Below are positions 1-7,704 of a DNA stretch of 39,715 nucleotides, piece by piece. Position numbers and translations under genes: made by a program. Numbering within the stretch: the stretch's first letter is position 1; each line of letters starts with the position of its first letter. Origin of the DNA: Vulcanimicrobiota bacterium (lineage in GTDB: Bacteria > Vulcanimicrobiota > Vulcanimicrobiia > Vulcanimicrobiales > Vulcanimicrobiaceae); contig DAIDGS010000028.1 in NCBI GenBank assembly GCA_027459845.1, positions 1 through 39,715 of the forward strand, written 5' to 3'. A model generated the notes under the pieces. The model did no database searches. It was not told the DNA's origin and worked only from the letters and a program-made list of their open reading frames with translations.

Positions 1-47
1 ACGCCGATATCCTCGGCGACCGCAGGTCACCGACAAAGGTCGCGGGC

Positions 48-1532
48 TCATGCCTCAGCGGTCGCGTCCCGGCCCGTGGTCGGGGGAAAGACACGCAGCA
101 CCGCGCCAGCCAACAGCAATGCGAGCAGGTTCGCTACGAGCGCATAGAACGGCACGAACCCGATGAACGTCCGGCCGAAAAGGTGGAGCGCGTAGTTCGC
201 AAAGCCGGAACCAAAGGCCATCGCCGTACCGCATGCCATACCGACCGACCAGCCGGCTAGGAGCGCGCGTGGATCGGTCTGCGGGCGATAGAGCGAGAGC
301 ACGAACGCGGGTAGGGTCTGCAAAATCCAGGTTCCCCCGAGGAACTGAAAGTCGATCGCATCGCGCGGCGCGATGTCGAGAACGAAGAGCAGTGCAAACG
401 CGCAGATTGCGACCGCAGTGCGCTTGGCGACGCGCGAGTCGCCGTGCCGTCGCTCCGCCGAGAACTGGGCGAAAACGTTCGAGGCGCAAAGGTTTGCGCC
501 GCCGATCGCCATGATCGCGGCGGGGACCAGCGCGCCGATCACAATCGCTGCGTACCCGAGTCCGGCGAACCAGCCGGGGAAGATACGCCCGAACAGTGCC
601 GGGATGACGGCCGCCGCATCGGTAACGTGAATGCCGAGTGCGACGGCGGCATAACCGAGGAGCGCGATCAAGCCGAGCAACACGGTATAGATCGGCAGCA
701 ATGCCATGTTGCGTTCGACGACGCCACGGCTGCGTGCCGAGAGCAGCGACGTGATCGCATGCGGATAAAGGAAGAGCGCGAGCGCGGAGCCGGCTGCGGC
801 CGTGATGAACGCAAATTGATCGCCGGGGCGCAGCAGCACCGATGCCGGGCGTGTGCGCTGCGCGAAGGCATGTCCGACCGATGCCATGATGGCGCCCCAC
901 CCGCCGAGACGCTGGGTCACCAGCACAACCGCCGCGATCACGGTCACGTAAATCAAACCATCCTTCACAAACGCGATCAGCGCCGGCGCGCGCAAGCCCG
1001 ACGTGTAGGTGTACGCGGCGAGCAATAGGAACGCCGCCGCCATGGCCGGCGCACCGTCGTGGCGCGCCAGCGCACCACCGAGTTGCAGGAAGACGACCTT
1101 CATACCGACCACCTGCAGCGCGATGTACGGCAACACGGCGAGTACCCCGGTCAGCGCCACGACAAGCTCCAGCGCGCGGTTGTTGGTGCGATCGCGCACG
1201 AAGTCCGCGACCGTCACGTAGCCGCGCTCGCGGGCCAGGCTCCAGAACGGGCCGAGTATGACCAGCGCGAGCGGGTAGATCACCAGCGTGTACGGCAGCG
1301 TGAAGAACGCGTATGCGCCGGTGCTGTACGCAAGCGCCGGAACCGCAATCAGCGTATACGCGGTGTAGACGTCGCCGCCGATGAGAAACCACGCCACCAC
1401 CGTTCCGAAGCGCCGTCCTCCCAGCGCCCACTCCTCGATGCCGGCGAGATCTCCGCGTCCCCAACGCGCGGCCCAAAACCCCAGGATCGCCACCGCTCCG
1501 AGCGCGAGCAGCAGGACGACGCTAGCGCTCAC
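48..1532 (-). CDS. SSS-family sodium:solute symporter
   Basis: Predicted 494-residue inner-membrane symporter of the sodium:solute symporter (SSS) family, using a sodium or proton gradient to import a small solute. The protein is almost entirely hydrophobic helices. An early stretch reads WALGGRRFGTVVAWFLIGGD, the usual SSS region after the first helix, followed by a tyrosine-rich second helix. I start it at the GTG at 1530-1532 because the residues right after it form the first membrane helix; reading further upstream in this frame gives a non-protein-like Arg/Ser-rich stretch that overlaps the DUF3311 gene. It overlaps that gene by 11 bases. Pairing of a DUF3311 protein with an SSS transporter is common in bacteria. 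The substrate cannot be read from sequence; monocarboxylate or amino-acid-like solutes are possible. Confidence 0.88.
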   Translation of the reverse strand: MSASVVLLLALGAVAILGFWAARWGRGDLAGIEEWALGGRRFGTVVAWFLIGGDVYTAYTLIAVPALAYSTGAYAFFTLPYTLVIYPLALVILGPFWSLARERGYVTVADFVRDRTNNRALELVVALTGVLAVLPYIALQVVGMKVVFLQLGGALARHDGAPAMAAAFLLLAAYTYTSGLRAPALIAFVKDGLIYVTVIAAVVLVTQRLGGWGAIMASVGHAFAQRTRPASVLLRPGDQFAFITAAAGSALALFLYPHAITSLLSARSRGVVERNMALLPIYTVLLGLIALLGYAAVALGIHVTDAAAVIPALFGRIFPGWFAGLGYAAIVIGALVPAAIMAIGGANLCASNVFAQFSAERRHGDSRVAKRTAVAICAFALLFVLDIAPRDAIDFQFLGGTWILQTLPAFVLSLYRPQTDPRALLAGWSVGMACGTAMAFGSGFANYALHLFGRTFIGFVPFYALVANLLALLLAGAVLRVFPPTTGRDATAEA

Positions 1533-1719
1533 GCGCGCGCCGATCGAGTGCCACGACGAGCCCGCATAACGCACCGCAGGCGAGCGTCCAGCCCAACAGG
1601 TACCAGTAGAAGAACGGCAGCCCGGCGAGCGCCGGTGTCGCACGGTTGTAAAGCGGCGGATAGATGCCCGCCAGCACCGGGGCAAGCAGAAGCGCCCGGT
1701 ACCAGCGCCGCCGTCTCAC
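1522..1719 (-). CDS. DUF3311 small membrane protein
   Basis: 65-residue protein with a GTG start and two predicted membrane helices (about residues 8-20 and 35-57). The motif PPLYNRATPALAGLPFFYWY matches the DUF3311 family, whose members are usually encoded directly in front of an SSS symporter, as here. By analogy with YhdT/PanF-type pairs it may be a small accessory subunit of the transporter, but this is inference. The stop overlaps the symporter start by 11 bases, so translation is probably coupled. The gene upstream ends three bases before its GTG. Confidence 0.8.
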   Translation of the reverse strand: MRRRRWYRALLLAPVLAGIYPPLYNRATPALAGLPFFYWYLLGWTLACGALCGLVVALDRRARER

Positions 1720-1722
1720 GCG

Positions 1723-1974
1723 TTACTCCGGATCGTCGTGAAACGTGCCGCGCTTGGCCCGCCGGTCGAGTTCCAAATCCTCGAGGTAGTAGTAGACGAT
1801 CTTGCGATCGTCAAAGCCGACCTTCGCGAGCTCACGCCCCCCAATCTCGACGACTTCGTGGATGTGCCCTTCACGCCCGGCATAGACGTAGTTGACGGCC
1901 GAGTACGCGGGGTTTTCGGGTTGGGGCCGCGGGACCGCGCGGACGCCGCGTAGTGGGGTACGATGGCGGTGCAT
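1723..1974 (-). CDS. Small hypothetical protein, first gene of the symporter operon
   Basis: 83-residue soluble protein that I do not recognise. After a basic, proline-rich N-terminus it has a folded-looking core with alternating hydrophobic and charged residues (AVNYVYAGREGHIHEVVEIG, then KIVYYYLEDLEL), which suggests a small beta-rich domain. I use the ATG at 1972-1974; a GTG about ten codons later is an alternative. It ends three bases before the DUF3311 start, so the three genes read as one operon. It is divergent from the carbonic-anhydrase-like gene across 43 bases. The real-gene call rests on the tight operon spacing and the protein-like composition. Confidence 0.6.
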   Translation of the reverse strand: MHRHRTPLRGVRAVPRPQPENPAYSAVNYVYAGREGHIHEVVEIGGRELAKVGFDDRKIVYYYLEDLELDRRAKRGTFHDDPE

Positions 1975-1999
1975 GCCGCACCGAGGTTCGACGGCGCGC

Positions 2000-2017
2000 G
2001 CTCCGAAGCATCGGAGC
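2000..2017 (+). promoter_or_regulatory. Perfect 7-bp hairpin abutting the start codon
   Basis: GCTCCGA-AGCA-TCGGAGC forms a perfect 7-bp stem with a 4-base loop, and the next base is the ATG of the carbonic-anhydrase-like gene. The only purine-rich ribosome-binding-like bases (GGAG, 2013-2016) lie in the 3' arm, one base from the start codon and too close for normal use. It may act as a translational hairpin or as an operator in the 43-base divergent promoter region. Confidence 0.4.
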
Positions 2018-2560
2018 ATGATCGTCGAGTACCGCGGCAAGCGCCCAAGCATCCACCCCTCCGCCTTCGTCGCCCCGACGGCCGTGCTGATCGGCGACGT
2101 CGAGGTCGGGGCCGAGGCCAGCATCTGGTTCGGCGCGGTGCTCCGGGGCGATAACGGTCCGATCCGCGTCGGCGCGCGTACCTCGGTTCAGGATAATGCC
2201 GTCCTGCACGTGACCGAAGGCGGCGCGACGCTGCTCGGCGAGGACGTCACCGTCGGACACGGCGCCATCGCCGAGGACTGCAACGTCGGCAACGGCGCCC
2301 TGATCGGCAGCAACGCAACCCTGCTCAACGGCTGCAGCGTCGGCGCCGGCACGCTCGTCGCGGCGGGCAGCGTGGTCGCGCAGGGCGCCGCAATCCCGTC
2401 CCAGGTACTCGCCGCCGGGGCACCGGCCACGGTCAAGAAAGCGCTCGAGGGTCAGGCTGCGCTCTGGGTCTCCCTCGCGGCCGGCGAGTACGTCACGCTT
2501 TCGCGTTCGTACCTCGCACAGAGCATCGGCTCGCCCGGCGATCACGAGGTCCTGCGCTAG
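2018..2560 (+). CDS. Gamma-carbonic-anhydrase-like hexapeptide-repeat protein
   Basis: 180-residue left-handed beta-helix protein of the gamma-carbonic anhydrase/YrdA/PaaY family. The start IVEYRGKRPSIHPSAFVAPT and repeated [V/I/L]GxxxxV hexapeptides are typical, as are RGD at 43-45, QDN at 58-60, LH at 63-64 and VGH at 79-81. Classical gamma enzymes bind zinc or iron through three histidines at the trimer interface. Here the first two are His64 and His81, but the third position, five residues after His81, is Glu86 (HGAIAED, where HGAILHG is usual). Many family members lack proven carbonic anhydrase activity, so I do not assign it. The stop overlaps the next gene's GTG by one base, giving an operon with the two YbjN-like genes. 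Confidence 0.9.
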   Translation: MIVEYRGKRPSIHPSAFVAPTAVLIGDVEVGAEASIWFGAVLRGDNGPIRVGARTSVQDNAVLHVTEGGATLLGEDVTVGHGAIAEDCNVGNGALIGSNATLLNGCSVGAGTLVAAGSVVAQGAAIPSQVLAAGAPATVKKALEGQAALWVSLAAGEYVTLSRSYLAQSIGSPGDHEVLR

Positions 2561-3030
2561 TGCCGCTCAGTCGAATCCGCGATACCCTAGCAGCCTTTAT
2601 CCAAAGCGAAGGGCACCGCGTCGAAGTCTCGGTCGCCGACGGGTCCGAGGCACTCGCCGAGGTGGTCTTCCGCGCACGCGGGCAGATGTTTTCCGTTACC
2701 GTCGCCGAGATCGACGCCGCGCACTTCAGCATCTCGACGGCCTACGAAGTTCCCGACTGGGTGCGCGATCGCAGCGGTCCAAGCGACGCCCTCGACGACA
2801 TCGCGCGCGAGTACCCCGGGACCCGATTTTCGCTCGCGCACGACGGAACGATTTTCGTTGCAACGCTCGATTATGCCGGAGATGTCGAAGGTTTCACCGA
2901 GCACTTCTGGCAGATCATCGGACGCCTGCGCGATGCCGGCAACACGGCGGTCGAACGCATGGTCGATCGCAGCGAAAGCAAGGCCGCCGCCGATAAGTTC
3001 ATCCGGCAGTTTCTTCGCGGGCAGCGGTGA
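2560..3030 (+). CDS. YbjN-like protein (first of a tandem pair)
   Basis: 156-residue cytoplasmic protein starting at a GTG whose first base is the last base of the upstream stop. No signal peptide or membrane segment. The fold pattern (helix, several strands with FSVTVAEID and FVATLDY, then a long C-terminal helix) resembles YbjN/type-III-secretion-chaperone-like proteins, but the match is weaker than for its downstream neighbour. The function of this family is not well defined; some members are described as regulators or chaperones. It ends in a 4-base overlap with the next gene, so the two are co-translated. Confidence 0.65.
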   Translation: MPLSRIRDTLAAFIQSEGHRVEVSVADGSEALAEVVFRARGQMFSVTVAEIDAAHFSISTAYEVPDWVRDRSGPSDALDDIAREYPGTRFSLAHDGTIFVATLDYAGDVEGFTEHFWQIIGRLRDAGNTAVERMVDRSESKAAADKFIRQFLRGQR

Positions 3031-3431
3031 ACGACTCCGAAGATTACCTGGCTCCGATCGAAGCTGCGATCGAAGACGAGGGCTTGCTCTTCGCGCGCGA
3101 CGACGACGATGAAGCGCTGCGAATTACGTTCAAGAGCGAGGGCGATCGCTACTTCGTGGTCGGCTACCGCGACGACCCGAACTTCGTGATGATCGGTTCG
3201 GGATGGGCGCTTCCGACCGATGCCGATTTCGAACGCGCACTTGAAATCGCAAACACGCTCAACGTGCGCAAGAAGTTCGTCAAGTCGGCAATTTGGGAAG
3301 AGGAGCGCGACGTACTTTTCACCGTCGAACTTTGCGTCAACGACGGGCTCGAAGTGCGGCCGAACTTCGGGCGCATCCTCGACGTGCTGCGCGACACCGC
3401 AACCGAGTTCTTCGGCGAGCTTCGCGCGTAG
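3027..3431 (+). CDS. YbjN-domain protein
   Basis: 134-residue acidic protein starting at a GTG that overlaps the previous stop (GTGA). The middle has ALEIANTLNVRKKFVKSAIW followed by a strand LFTVELCVN, matching the YbjN pattern of a helix with an asparagine-lysine segment and then a beta strand. The C-terminal helix contains RILDVLRDTATEFF. It is a probable partner or paralogue of the preceding protein because the two are adjacent, coupled and similar in size. The convergent dnaB ends eight bases downstream. No catalytic motif is visible. Confidence 0.75.
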   Translation: MNDSEDYLAPIEAAIEDEGLLFARDDDDEALRITFKSEGDRYFVVGYRDDPNFVMIGSGWALPTDADFERALEIANTLNVRKKFVKSAIWEEERDVLFTVELCVNDGLEVRPNFGRILDVLRDTATEFFGELRA

Positions 3432-3439
3432 GCCGATCG

Positions 3440-4810
3440 CTAGGGCCCCGGGTAGCGCGATCCGTCTGCGTAGGGGAGAAAAAGCGTGAACTCTTTTTTG
3501 AAGTGGAGCTTTGCCATCCCGGTCGGGCCGTTGCGGTGTTTGGCGATGATGAACTCGGTCAAGTCGGGATCGGGCGTACTTTCGGGGTTGTAGTAGCCGT
3601 CCCGGTAGAGGAAAGCCACCACGTCGGCCTCCTGTTCGATCGAGCCCGAATCGCGCAAGTCGGCCAGCATCGGTCGCTTTTCGGCCCGCAACTCGACGCC
3701 ACGATTGAGCTGCGCCAGCGCGACGATCGGCACCTCGAAATCCTTGGCGGTAACCTTGAGCATCCGGCAGATATCGGAGAGCTCCTCGTTGCGATTGGCG
3801 TTGCGCGCCAGGGTGCCGGGGCGCACCAACTGCAGGTAGTCGACGAAGATCGCCGCCAGCCCGTGCTTCGACTTCAAGCGCCGGCAACGGCTGCGCAGGT
3901 CGCTCACGGTAAGCGCGCCGGTATCGTCGAGGTAAATCGGTAGCTCGTTGAGCCGGCTCATGGCGCGCGAGATGTCTTCCCACTGGTTTTGCTCGATTTG
4001 ACCGCGACGCATCGCGTTCATCGAGATGCGCGCCTCCGAGCAGATCAAACGCTGCACCAACTCGTTGTTCGACATCTCGAGCGAGAAGAAGGCGACCGGC
4101 TCGTGGACGGCCTGCGCCGCCGAGACCGCCATGTTGAGCGCGAACGACGTCTTGCCCATTCCCGGCCGAGCCGCCACGATGACAAAGTTTCCCGGCTGAA
4201 AGCCGGTCGTCATGGCGTCGATATCGCGAAAGCCGGAGGGCAAGCCGGTCTGCTCGCCGCGCATGTGATAGAGCCGGTCGATGTGATCGAAGGCGTCCTT
4301 CATCAGGCCTTTGACCAACATGAAGTCGCTACTGCCTTGCTGCTCGCCGATCGCGTAGACGACCTGTTCGGAGCGATCCAAGGCCGCGGCAACGTCCTCT
4401 TCGCCCTCGTAGCCGAGCTGCGTGATCTGGGTGCCGGCGTGGATCAGGCCGCGCAGCACGGATTTCTCGCGAACGATCGTCGCGTAGTAACGTGCCGATC
4501 CGGCAGTCTGCACCGTGTCCATCAACGCATTGAGATACGATAGGCCGCCGACGCGTTCGAGCGCGTCGCGGCGGCGCAGTTCCTCGGCGATCGAGATCTT
4601 GTCCAGGGGCTCGCCGCGTTCGAAGAGATCGGTCAACACCCCGAAGATCGTTTCGTGAACGTGCGCGTAGAAGTCGGCCGGCTTGACGATCTCGCCGACC
4701 GCCGACATGATCTCGCGGTCGACCAGAATCGATCCGATCAGCGCCATCTCGGCTTCGAGATTGTGCGGCGGGATACGGTCGATCGTCTGCGGGAGCGGGT
4801 GTGCACTCAT
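3440..4810 (-). CDS. dnaB: Replicative DNA helicase DnaB
   Basis: 456-residue replicative helicase that unwinds DNA ahead of the replisome as a hexamer. It has the N-terminal DnaB domain (NLEAEMALIGSILVDREIM, residues 17-36), the linker helix, and a RecA-like domain with Walker A AARPGMGKTS at about 213-222 and Walker B IFVDYLQLV at about 320. The C-terminus has QLNRGVE and IIAKHRNGPTG, the usual H3/H4 motifs. Length is normal and there is no intein. The ATG overlaps the stop of the Lon gene (ATGA), so it is the last gene of the rpsR-rplI-lon-dnaB operon. Confidence 0.97.
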   Translation of the reverse strand: MSAHPLPQTIDRIPPHNLEAEMALIGSILVDREIMSAVGEIVKPADFYAHVHETIFGVLTDLFERGEPLDKISIAEELRRRDALERVGGLSYLNALMDTVQTAGSARYYATIVREKSVLRGLIHAGTQITQLGYEGEEDVAAALDRSEQVVYAIGEQQGSSDFMLVKGLMKDAFDHIDRLYHMRGEQTGLPSGFRDIDAMTTGFQPGNFVIVAARPGMGKTSFALNMAVSAAQAVHEPVAFFSLEMSNNELVQRLICSEARISMNAMRRGQIEQNQWEDISRAMSRLNELPIYLDDTGALTVSDLRSRCRRLKSKHGLAAIFVDYLQLVRPGTLARNANRNEELSDICRMLKVTAKDFEVPIVALAQLNRGVELRAEKRPMLADLRDSGSIEQEADVVAFLYRDGYYNPESTPDPDLTEFIIAKHRNGPTGMAKLHFKKEFTLFLPYADGSRYPGP

Positions 4811-6771
4811 GAGCGTCGCGTCGATTTGCGGCGCGCCGCTGTGGAGCGCCTTGTGGAGCGCTTGTGCATACCGAGGGCTTTCAGTGCATAATCGACGCTC
4901 GCGACCGGAACGACGTCGATCCCGCCGATCGACGCTCCGGCATCGCGCGCGTTCTCTTTCGGCACGAGCACGCGACGCATGCCGGCCTGCCGCGCGGCGT
5001 AGAGCTTTTCCACGATGCCGCCGACGCCGCGCACCTTGCCGGCGATCGAGAGCTCGCCGGTAATCGCGACGTCCTGCGGCAAGGGGGCTTTCGCGATCGC
5101 CGAGTAGAGCGCGAGAAAGATCGCTAACCCGGCCGATGGCCCGTCGATGTTTCCCCCGCCGACGACATTGATGTGCAGGTCGTAGTTGGCGATATCGATC
5201 CCCGCGACGGCACGCAGCACGCTGGCGGCGTTGAACACCGAATCCTTGGCCATCGAGCCGGCGGTATCGTTGAAGCGGATGGTTCCCTTACCGGACGCCG
5301 TTGCGGTAAAGGCGACGGCTTCGATCTCGATCAGGCTGCCGAGGTAGTGCAGAACGCCCAAGCCGTAGGCTTTGCCCACTTCGCGCGTCGCGCGCCCTTT
5401 GACCGGAGTGTGTTGCACCAAGCGGCTGGTGCGCACTACTGCCGCGACGTCGTCCTCCAGAATGGTGGGGTTCTTGACGGCGTCCTCACCCTTCTTCGGA
5501 TGCAACCGGTAGAGTGCTTGCCCAAACGCATCGGCGACGATCTGGACGGCCTTACGGCCTTCGATCGTGTACGATGCGATCAGTTGAGGAACGCCGCGCG
5601 CCGCCTTCGCACCCAGGCGCTTGATCGCACCCTGCACCACCGACACGATCTGGGCGGCGGTCAGCGGAGCGAAGAATACCTCGGCGCAGCGCGACCGAAT
5701 GGCAGGATCGATGTCCTCGGGATCGCGCGTCGTCGCCCCGATCAGAATGAAGTCGGCCGGCGCGCCCTCGCGGAAGAGGCGCTTGACGTACTCCGGCACG
5801 TTGGGTGCGCTCTCGTCGAAATACGACGACTCGAACGTCACGCGCTTGTCCTCGAGCACTTTGAGCAGGCGCCCTTGCAGCGCAGGGTTCATCTCGCCGA
5901 TTTCGTCGATGAAAAGCACGCCGCCGTGCGCCTTGGTCACTAACCCGAGCTTGGGTTCGGGGACGCCGGCTTCGGCCAGTTCGCGCCGGCCGCCCTGATA
6001 GATCGGATCGTGCACGCTTCCCAGCAGCGGGTTGATCGTTTCGCGCGGATCCCAGCGCATCGTCGTCCCACTCGCCTCGACGAACGGAGCATCCTTGGCA
6101 AACGGCGTGTAGGGCCGCGTCTTGGCGACTTCCAAGGCGAGGCGCGCGACGGTCGTCTTTCCGACGCCCGGCGGACCGTAGAGCAGCACGTGTTGCGGAT
6201 AGGGCGAGCTGATCTTGGCCAGTAGCGCCTTGATCGCAGCCTCCTGTCCGACCACGTCGCGAAACGTCTGCGGCCGTAGCCGCTGGAGCGCCGAGGCCGA
6301 AAGGCTACGCGCGGAAAGCGCGTTGAGCACTTCGAGCTTGGCACGGGTTGCCGGCGTTTCGGGGCCGCCGCTCTCGCGGAGCGCTTCGAGCTTGAGGTCG
6401 GTCAGGTACTCCTGATGGCGCTCCGACATCTTCTCGTTGACGCGGCGCTCGATCGCATCCTCGGCGTTGCGCGCAGCCAGCAGATCGGCCATCGCCTCTT
6501 CGATTTCGCCGATCGCCTTGCGCTGTTGCGCGCGCGTGCTCGCCCGCTCGACGGTCGGATCCTCGAACACCAGGCGCTGCAGCGCGCAGAGGCGATCGGG
6601 AAGCGCTTGCGAGCGCATCATTTTGAGCGCGTTTACCTTGCCCGCGCGCAGTACCACCTTGTCGTGGCCGAGAACCCCCGCGAGCATATCGTACAGCGCG
6701 GAGACATAGCGGCTCAGTTCGTCTTCAACACCGAACTTGCGCCGAAGGCGATTTTCAGGCGGCGACGACAT
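4807..6771 (-). CDS. lonC: Lon-family ATP-dependent protease, LonC type
   Basis: 654-residue cytosolic AAA+ protease. An N-terminal helical region (1-165, with a likely coiled coil at 70-130) is followed by a RuvB-like AAA+ domain (Walker A GPPGVGKT 199-206, Walker B GGVLFIDEI 283-291, sensor region GATTRDPEDIDPAIRSRC) and an S16 protease domain (485-635) with catalytic Ser546 in DGPSAG and Lys589. Their 43-residue spacing is as in Lon. The LON substrate-binding domain is absent, as in the LonB/LonC groups. I start at the ATG at 6769-6771, which overlaps rplI by 17 bases; the frame upstream of it is Ser/Arg-rich shadow. The last 19 residues are a basic Arg/Lys/Ser/Thr tail. The LonC assignment is from architecture. 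Confidence 0.88.
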   Translation of the reverse strand: MSSPPENRLRRKFGVEDELSRYVSALYDMLAGVLGHDKVVLRAGKVNALKMMRSQALPDRLCALQRLVFEDPTVERASTRAQQRKAIGEIEEAMADLLAARNAEDAIERRVNEKMSERHQEYLTDLKLEALRESGGPETPATRAKLEVLNALSARSLSASALQRLRPQTFRDVVGQEAAIKALLAKISSPYPQHVLLYGPPGVGKTTVARLALEVAKTRPYTPFAKDAPFVEASGTTMRWDPRETINPLLGSVHDPIYQGGRRELAEAGVPEPKLGLVTKAHGGVLFIDEIGEMNPALQGRLLKVLEDKRVTFESSYFDESAPNVPEYVKRLFREGAPADFILIGATTRDPEDIDPAIRSRCAEVFFAPLTAAQIVSVVQGAIKRLGAKAARGVPQLIASYTIEGRKAVQIVADAFGQALYRLHPKKGEDAVKNPTILEDDVAAVVRTSRLVQHTPVKGRATREVGKAYGLGVLHYLGSLIEIEAVAFTATASGKGTIRFNDTAGSMAKDSVFNAASVLRAVAGIDIANYDLHINVVGGGNIDGPSAGLAIFLALYSAIAKAPLPQDVAITGELSIAGKVRGVGGIVEKLYAARQAGMRRVLVPKENARDAGASIGGIDVVPVASVDYALKALGMHKRSTRRSTAARRKSTRRS

Positions 6772-7201
6772 CGACCGTCGTCTTGGCGACGACGTTCTTA
6801 TGCAGCTTGATCTCGACCGGATACGATCCGAGCGCTTTGATTTGGTTCTTGATCTCGATCTTGTGCTTGTCGATCGAGACGGAAAGCGAGTCATGGATCG
6901 CGTCGGCGACGTCGGCATTGGTCACGGCGCCGAAGAGCTTGCCGTTGCCGCCGGCCTTTGCCTTCACCGCGAGCTTGGAAGCTTCGAGGCGCGACGCCAA
7001 GTCGCGCGCGTCGGCAAGCTGCTGTGCGTCGCGCCGCTCCTGCGCCTTGCGCTGGTCGCCCAGCACCGCCAGCGCGCCTTTGCTGGCCTCGGTTGCAAAC
7101 TTGCGCGGCACCAAGAAGTTGCGAGCGTATCCCTCGGCGACCTCGACGACGTCACCCTTCTTCCCCAGCGACGCAACGTCGCTCAGCAAAACGACTTTCA
7201 C
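6755..7201 (-). CDS. rplI: 50S ribosomal protein L9
   Basis: 148-residue L9 with the N-terminal signature VVEVAEGYARNFLVPR (about 18-33), the long connecting helix (about 45-75) and the C-terminal rRNA-binding domain with GKLFGAVTNADVADAI. The start codon is GTG. It lies 10 bases after rpsR and overlaps the Lon gene by 17 bases. L9 binds 23S rRNA near the L1 stalk and helps keep the reading frame. Confidence 0.97.
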   Translation of the reverse strand: MKVVLLSDVASLGKKGDVVEVAEGYARNFLVPRKFATEASKGALAVLGDQRKAQERRDAQQLADARDLASRLEASKLAVKAKAGGNGKLFGAVTNADVADAIHDSLSVSIDKHKIEIKNQIKALGSYPVEIKLHKNVVAKTTVDVVAA

Positions 7202-7211
7202 GATCGATACC

Positions 7212-7463
7212 TTATTCCGAAACGAACGGGAGGAAGGCGATGACGCGCGCGCGTTTGATCGCGACCGTCAACATGCGCTGGTGCTTGGCGCAGTTCCCCG
7301 AGATGCGACGCGGTACGATCTTGCCGCGCTCGGAGACGTATTTGCGCAGGCGATTGACGTCGCGATAGCTCACGTCGACCGCCTTGTCGATACAAAAGTT
7401 ACAGGGTTTGCGCTTGACCCGCCGGTCCTTGGCGGCGCGCTTGGTCTTCGCTCGAGCAGCCAT
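7212..7463 (-). CDS. rpsR: 30S ribosomal protein S18 (zinc-binding form)
   Basis: 83-residue S18 with the core [20 protein letters not shown]. Cys21, Cys24, Cys58 and His61 (CNFC and NCAKH) form the C+ zinc ribbon variant of S18. I chose the ATG at 7461-7463, preceded by the purine-rich AAAGGA seven bases upstream; an in-frame extension to 7586 is not conserved in S18. It is the first gene of this operon. In most bacteria rpsR follows rpsF and ssb directly; here those two lie 19 kb away at 26.5-27.3 kb. Confidence 0.97.
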   Translation of the reverse strand: MAARAKTKRAAKDRRVKRKPCNFCIDKAVDVSYRDVNRLRKYVSERGKIVPRRISGNCAKHQRMLTVAIKRARVIAFLPFVSE

Positions 7464-7704
7464 GATGCAATCCTTTCGACTAGGTGGGTGGCGGCCGTAT
7501 CGCCGAGCGTGGCGTACGACCCTAGCCAGGTGACCCCGAAGCGGCGCCACCACCGGCACGCTGCCGGATATGCCCCTCCCGGCCACCGGCCGGTTGAGGC
7601 AGCGCTCATCCTACCATGCCTTTCCCCGTCGTGCCACCATCTTACAAGCAGCGAACGTACGTTCGCAAGAGGCAGGCCTCGCTTTGGCGCGCAAACCTGG
7701 CCGC
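7464..7704. promoter_or_regulatory. Divergent promoter region between rpsR operon and glucan operon
   Basis: 241 non-coding bases that must carry both promoters. On the minus strand a weak sigma-70-like pair TGGCAC-N17-TAGGAT can be read between about 7607 and 7635, facing rpsR. No convincing plus-strand -35/-10 pair was found. A perfect 16-bp palindrome at 7651-7666 is listed separately. GC-rich inverted repeats (CCGGCCACCGGCCGG, near 7577-7591) may form hairpins in the rpsR leader. Confidence 0.4.
7651..7666. promoter_or_regulatory. Perfect 16-bp palindrome matching the Gram-positive LexA box
   Basis: GCGAACGTACGTTCGC is a perfect palindrome. Its inner 14 bases fit CGAAC-RNRY-GTTCG, the consensus of the LexA/DinR operator of Firmicutes and Actinobacteria. 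It lies 38 bases before the ATG of the first glucan gene, a normal operator position, and 187 bases from rpsR. LexA binding is inferred from the motif only; another dimeric repressor could use this site. Confidence 0.5.

Noticed and set aside
1-51. Possible start of another minus-strand gene overlapping the symporter stop (ATG at 49-51)
   Set aside because: Only 17 codons are inside the window and the translation shows no recognisable motif; a different frame looks equally protein-like, so I cannot call it.
7570-7704. N-terminal extension of the GH63-like protein to 7570
   Set aside because: The extra residues are not protein-like, are absent from the family's typical start, and would cross the 16-bp palindrome and promoter region.
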